In this document: positions 62,501 through 64,000 of the stretch, one piece after another | Layout: the number at the start of each line of letters is the position of its first letter | How positions within the stretch are numbered: the first letter of the stretch is position 1 | NCBI GenBank assembly: GCA_028716365.1 | Contig: JAQUPZ010000004.1 | Span: 391,006 to 455,005, forward strand | Length of the DNA stretch: 64,000 nucleotides | Reading direction: 5' to 3' | Origin: Kiritimatiellia bacterium | GTDB taxonomy: Bacteria; Verrucomicrobiota; Kiritimatiellia; UBA8416; YA12-FULL-48-11 | The notes under the pieces: generated by a model | The model's input: only the letters and a program-made list of their open reading frames with translations | Told to the model about the DNA's origin: nothing | Database searches by the model: none | Translations under genes and position numbers: made by a program

Positions 62501-64000
62501 ACACCTATACTCCCGCAAACGTCGGTGAGATAACCGCGCTAGCCCTCACGATAACCGGTCAGGCCAACAGCAAGACCTACGATGGCACGACCAACTCCGC
62601 CACAACTGCTGCCATTACCGTCGGCAGTCTGCAGGGCAGCGATACAGCAACCTGGACACAGTACTATGATACGAAACATGTTGGTGCCGGTAAGACGATG
62701 ATGCCCGATTCAACAGTAAAAGTCACAGACGGCAACAGCGGCAACAACTACTCATACACCTATACGCCCGCGAACGTCGGTGAGATAACCGCGCTTGCCC
62801 TGACGATAACCGGCCAAGCTAACAGCAAAACTTATGACGGCACAACCAACTCGGCCACGGCTGCCAGTATTACATCGGGCAGCGTACAGGCTGGTGACAG
62901 CGCGCCAACCTGGACACAGTATTACAACTCAAAGCATGTGGGCACCGGCAAGACGATGACGCCCGATGCAACTGTTAAAGTCACAGACGGTAACAGCGGC
63001 AACAACTACTCCTACACCTATACTCCCGCAAACGTAGGCGAGATAACCGCGCTTGCCCTCACCATAACCGGCCAGGCCAACAGCAAGACTTACGACGGTA
63101 CTACCAATTCCGCTACAGCTGCTGCCATTACCGTCGGCAGTCTGCAGGGCAGTGATACGGCAACCTGGACGCAGTATTACAACTCGAAGCATGTTGGCAC
63201 GAGCAAGACCATGACGCCCGATGCGACGGTGAAGGTAACCGATGGCAACAGCGGTAATAACTATTCCTACACCTATACACCCGCAAACGCCGGTGAAATC
63301 ACTGCCCTTGCCCTTACCATAACCGGTCAGGCCAACAGCAAGACCTACGACAGCACGACTAATTCTGCAACGGCAGCGAGTATTACCGTTGGCAGCGTAC
63401 AGGCTGGTGACAGCGCACCAACCTGGACGCAATATTACGATACAAAACATGCGGGCACCAGTAAGACGATGACACCCGATGCAACTGTTAAAGTCACAGA
63501 CGGTAACAGCGGCAATAATTACTCCTATACCTATACGCCCGCGAATGTCGGTGAGATAACTGCCCTCGCCCTCACCATAACCGGTCAGGCCAACAGCAAG
63601 ACCTACGATGGCACTACCAACTCCGCCACAACTGCTGCCATTACCGTTGGCAGTCTGCAGGGTAGCGATACTGCAACCTGGACGCAGTACTATGATACGA
63701 AACATGTTGGCACGAGTAAGACCATGACGCCTGATGCGACAGTCAAGGTCACTGATGGCAACAGCGGTAATAACTACTCTTATACATATACTCCCGCAAA
63801 CGTAGGTGAGATAACTGCCCTTGCCCTTACCATAACCGGTCAGGCCAACAGCAGAACCTATGACGGCACGACTAACTCGGCCACGGCTGCCAGTATTACA
63901 TCGGGCAGCGTACAGGCTGGTGACAGCGCACCGACCTGGACACAGTATTACAACTCAAAGCATGTGGGTACTGCCAAGACGATGACACCAGATACGACAG
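59518..64000 (+). CDS. Giant exported adhesin-like protein, beta-strand repeats plus YDG repeats; 3' end off the window
   Basis: The frame is open from ATG 59518 (AAAAGGAAATTG before it) to the window end: 1494 codons visible. A signal peptide (ARILAIALINGSAHFALA, cut near ALAA) is followed by 'WTGGGADASWQTVGNW', the usual opening of autotransporter-associated proteins. Three strand repeats follow (~160-350; 'LSKAGTGMLTLSGVNTYSAA' and two more), then a beta-helix-like section to ~500, one divergent YDG-type repeat (61021-61257) and at least ten and a half near-identical YDG repeats. YDG/MBG domains are extracellular beta modules of large adhesins. The C-terminus, which would show how it is anchored, is not in the window. 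Confidence 0.9.
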   Translation, partial: MLRKWTKVSIARILAIALINGSAHFALAATSYVSPWTGGGADASWQTVGNWTTAGSGSPKNLYISGSNIVMTGSANTVNFLGNAISIISLNFDANADTAFSIRLSRYATAGTARNLTLSGASITIDAGAGAAHTLGVVDGSVVLAANLAVTNNSTYGFTIDRPVTGAYALSKAGTGMLTLSGVNTYSAATTISGGILEIGGAGQLNSGVYAAAITNNAQLYYNSTAAQTLSGVISGTGAVVKASSGTLTLTGVNTYSGITTINGGILEIGGAGQLASGTYSQNITDSAQLYYNSTADQTLSGVISGTGAIVKANSGTLILSGNNTYSGGTTINGGILRANTTVSPNSSCGSGAVAVNAGGTLSGNGRIGGAVTVANDATAVFYPNSSSTLTLGDNLTFSGNSSGVKFDLSSSAASGNDKIVLENKTLNCGSAQITINSAGTLDSADYVLFDVGGSGTISGSFNSTPAWSGTTPKYSTGYSIVTVGKTIVLRYTPIPITVTASTNTKTYNGDTTAAALPTLTSGSLETGDTGTYAETYDTKHAGSGKTLTPTAVIKDGSLVDVTARYNVTLTPDTTGVITALALTITGQANSKTYDGTTNSATVASITVGSVQAGDSAPTWTQYYNSKHVGTSKTMTPDATVKVTDGNSGNNYSYTYTPANVGEITALALTITGQANSKSYDGTTNSATAASITVGSLQGSDTATWTQYYDTKHVDDGKTMTPDATVKVTDGNSGNNYSYTYTPANVGEITALALTITGQANSKTYDGTTNSATAASITLGSIQAGDSAPTWTQYYDTKHVGTGKTMTPDTTVKVTDGNSGNNYSYTYTPANVGEITALALTITGQANSKTYDGTTNSAANAAITVGSLQGSDTATWTQYYDTKHVGTGKTMTPDTTVKVTDGNSGNNYSYTYTPANAGEITALALTITGQANSKTYDGTTNSATAASITVGSLQGSDTATWTQYYDTKHVDDGKTMTPDATVKVTDGNSGNNYSYTYTPANVGEITALALTITGQANSKTYDGTTNSATTAAITVGSLQGSDTATWTQYYDTKHVGAGKTMMPDSTVKVTDGNSGNNYSYTYTPANVGEITALALTITGQANSKTYDGTTNSATAASITSGSVQAGDSAPTWTQYYNSKHVGTGKTMTPDATVKVTDGNSGNNYSYTYTPANVGEITALALTITGQANSKTYDGTTNSATAAAITVGSLQGSDTATWTQYYNSKHVGTSKTMTPDATVKVTDGNSGNNYSYTYTPANAGEITALALTITGQANSKTYDSTTNSATAASITVGSVQAGDSAPTWTQYYDTKHAGTSKTMTPDATVKVTDGNSGNNYSYTYTPANVGEITALALTITGQANSKTYDGTTNSATTAAITVGSLQGSDTATWTQYYDTKHVGTSKTMTPDATVKVTDGNSGNNYSYTYTPANVGEITALALTITGQANSRTYDGTTNSATAASITSGSVQAGDSAPTWTQYYNSKHVGTAKTMTPDTT
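61561..61772 (+). repeat. 212-base exact duplication within the array (copy 1)
   Basis: Bases 61561-61772 are identical to 62329-62540, offset 768 (258+255+255), i.e. exactly three units. Other B units differ at many positions. Both copies share the otherwise unique 'KHVDDGKTM' variant. Confidence 0.85.
62329..62540 (+). repeat. 212-base exact duplication within the array (copy 2)
   Basis: Second copy of the block at 61561-61772. Identity ends after '...ATAACCGCGCT', where copy 1 continues TGCC and copy 2 AGCC. Confidence 0.85.

Larger units (their letters stand above)
61021..64000 (+). repeat. Tandem YDG/MBG repeat array, 85- and 86-residue units
   Basis: After one divergent unit (61021), units begin at the codon for Leu in 'LTITGQANSKTYDGTTNSA' at 61264, 61522, 61777, 62035, 62290, 62545, 62800, 63058, 63313, 63571 and 63826. 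Two types differ by one residue: A (258 bases, 'GSVQAGDSAPTWTQYY') and B (255 bases, 'GSLQGSDTATWTQYY'). The visible order is A B A B B B A B A B A. The unit ends '...SYTYTPANVGEITALA'. The array continues beyond the window. Confidence 0.92.

Noticed and set aside
61225..63705. Long minus-strand frames across the YDG array
   Set aside because: Caused by the repetitive codon pattern of the plus-strand gene; the translated Gly/Val/Ile-rich repeats have no start signals.
61264..64000. Tandem repeats as a CRISPR array
   Set aside because: Units are 255-258 bases, coding and in frame, without unique spacers.

Overview
The window is a chromosomal segment of a diderm, anaerobe-like bacterium, most likely from the PVC superphylum (Kiritimatiellota, Lentisphaerota or Verrucomicrobiota). 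This is inferred from gene content only: very large exported proteins built from autotransporter-associated beta-strand repeats and DUF2341/LamG modules, an LL-diaminopimelate aminotransferase (DapL), apolipoprotein N-acyltransferase, sigma-54, a CHASE2 adenylate cyclase and a Ser/Thr kinase with zinc ribbons. No rRNA, tRNA, CRISPR array, phage or insertion sequence was recognised. Genes are tightly packed, with several 4-base ATGA overlaps.

Layout. 1-8.9 kb: a truncated exported secretin/STN-like protein, an MBL-fold hydrolase, rpoN, mfd and clpB. 8.9-9.2 kb: a non-coding gap with a strong plus-strand promoter that has no gene to serve. 9.2-22.4 kb: one 4384-residue exported modular protein. 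22.6-25.3 kb: an AlgJ/AlgX-like plus AlgI-like (MBOAT) pair for acylating an exported glycan. 25.4-30.7 kb: a glycine-rich exported protein, an exported nitrilase-superfamily amidase and an exported clan GH-D glycosidase. 30.9-34.6 kb: an SH3b protein, an M48 lipoprotein protease and a CHASE2 cyclase. 34.6-46.8 kb: queF facing a long minus-strand housekeeping run: ispD, phosphoesterase, ferredoxin, radical SAM, secA, lnt, prfB (with a programmed frameshift), yicC, gmk, coaC, a LapA-like microprotein, DUF192 and a macrodomain protein. 47-58.9 kb: Ser/Thr kinase, ACT protein, dapL, purC, amidase, an unknown protein, nrdR and a three-gene signalling cluster with degenerate phosphorelay parts, then a small membrane protein. 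59.5-64 kb: the start of a second giant surface protein, with beta-strand repeats followed by a tandem array of about 85-residue YDG/MBG-type repeats that runs off the window.

The surface genes (two giant exported proteins, an O-acyltransferase pair, exported hydrolases) suggest a cell that builds an elaborate, modifiable envelope. The rest is core translation, secretion, lipoprotein, repair and biosynthesis. The most unusual items are: (i) LamG-like domains nested at the same point inside two of six DUF2341 modules; (ii) the YDG array with a 212-base exact duplication; (iii) a two-component cluster with a receiver lacking its phosphoacceptor Asp and a DHp-like domain lacking its His; (iv) a palindromic element translated as the N-terminus of CoaC; and (v) promoter/operator-like structures in otherwise empty gaps.
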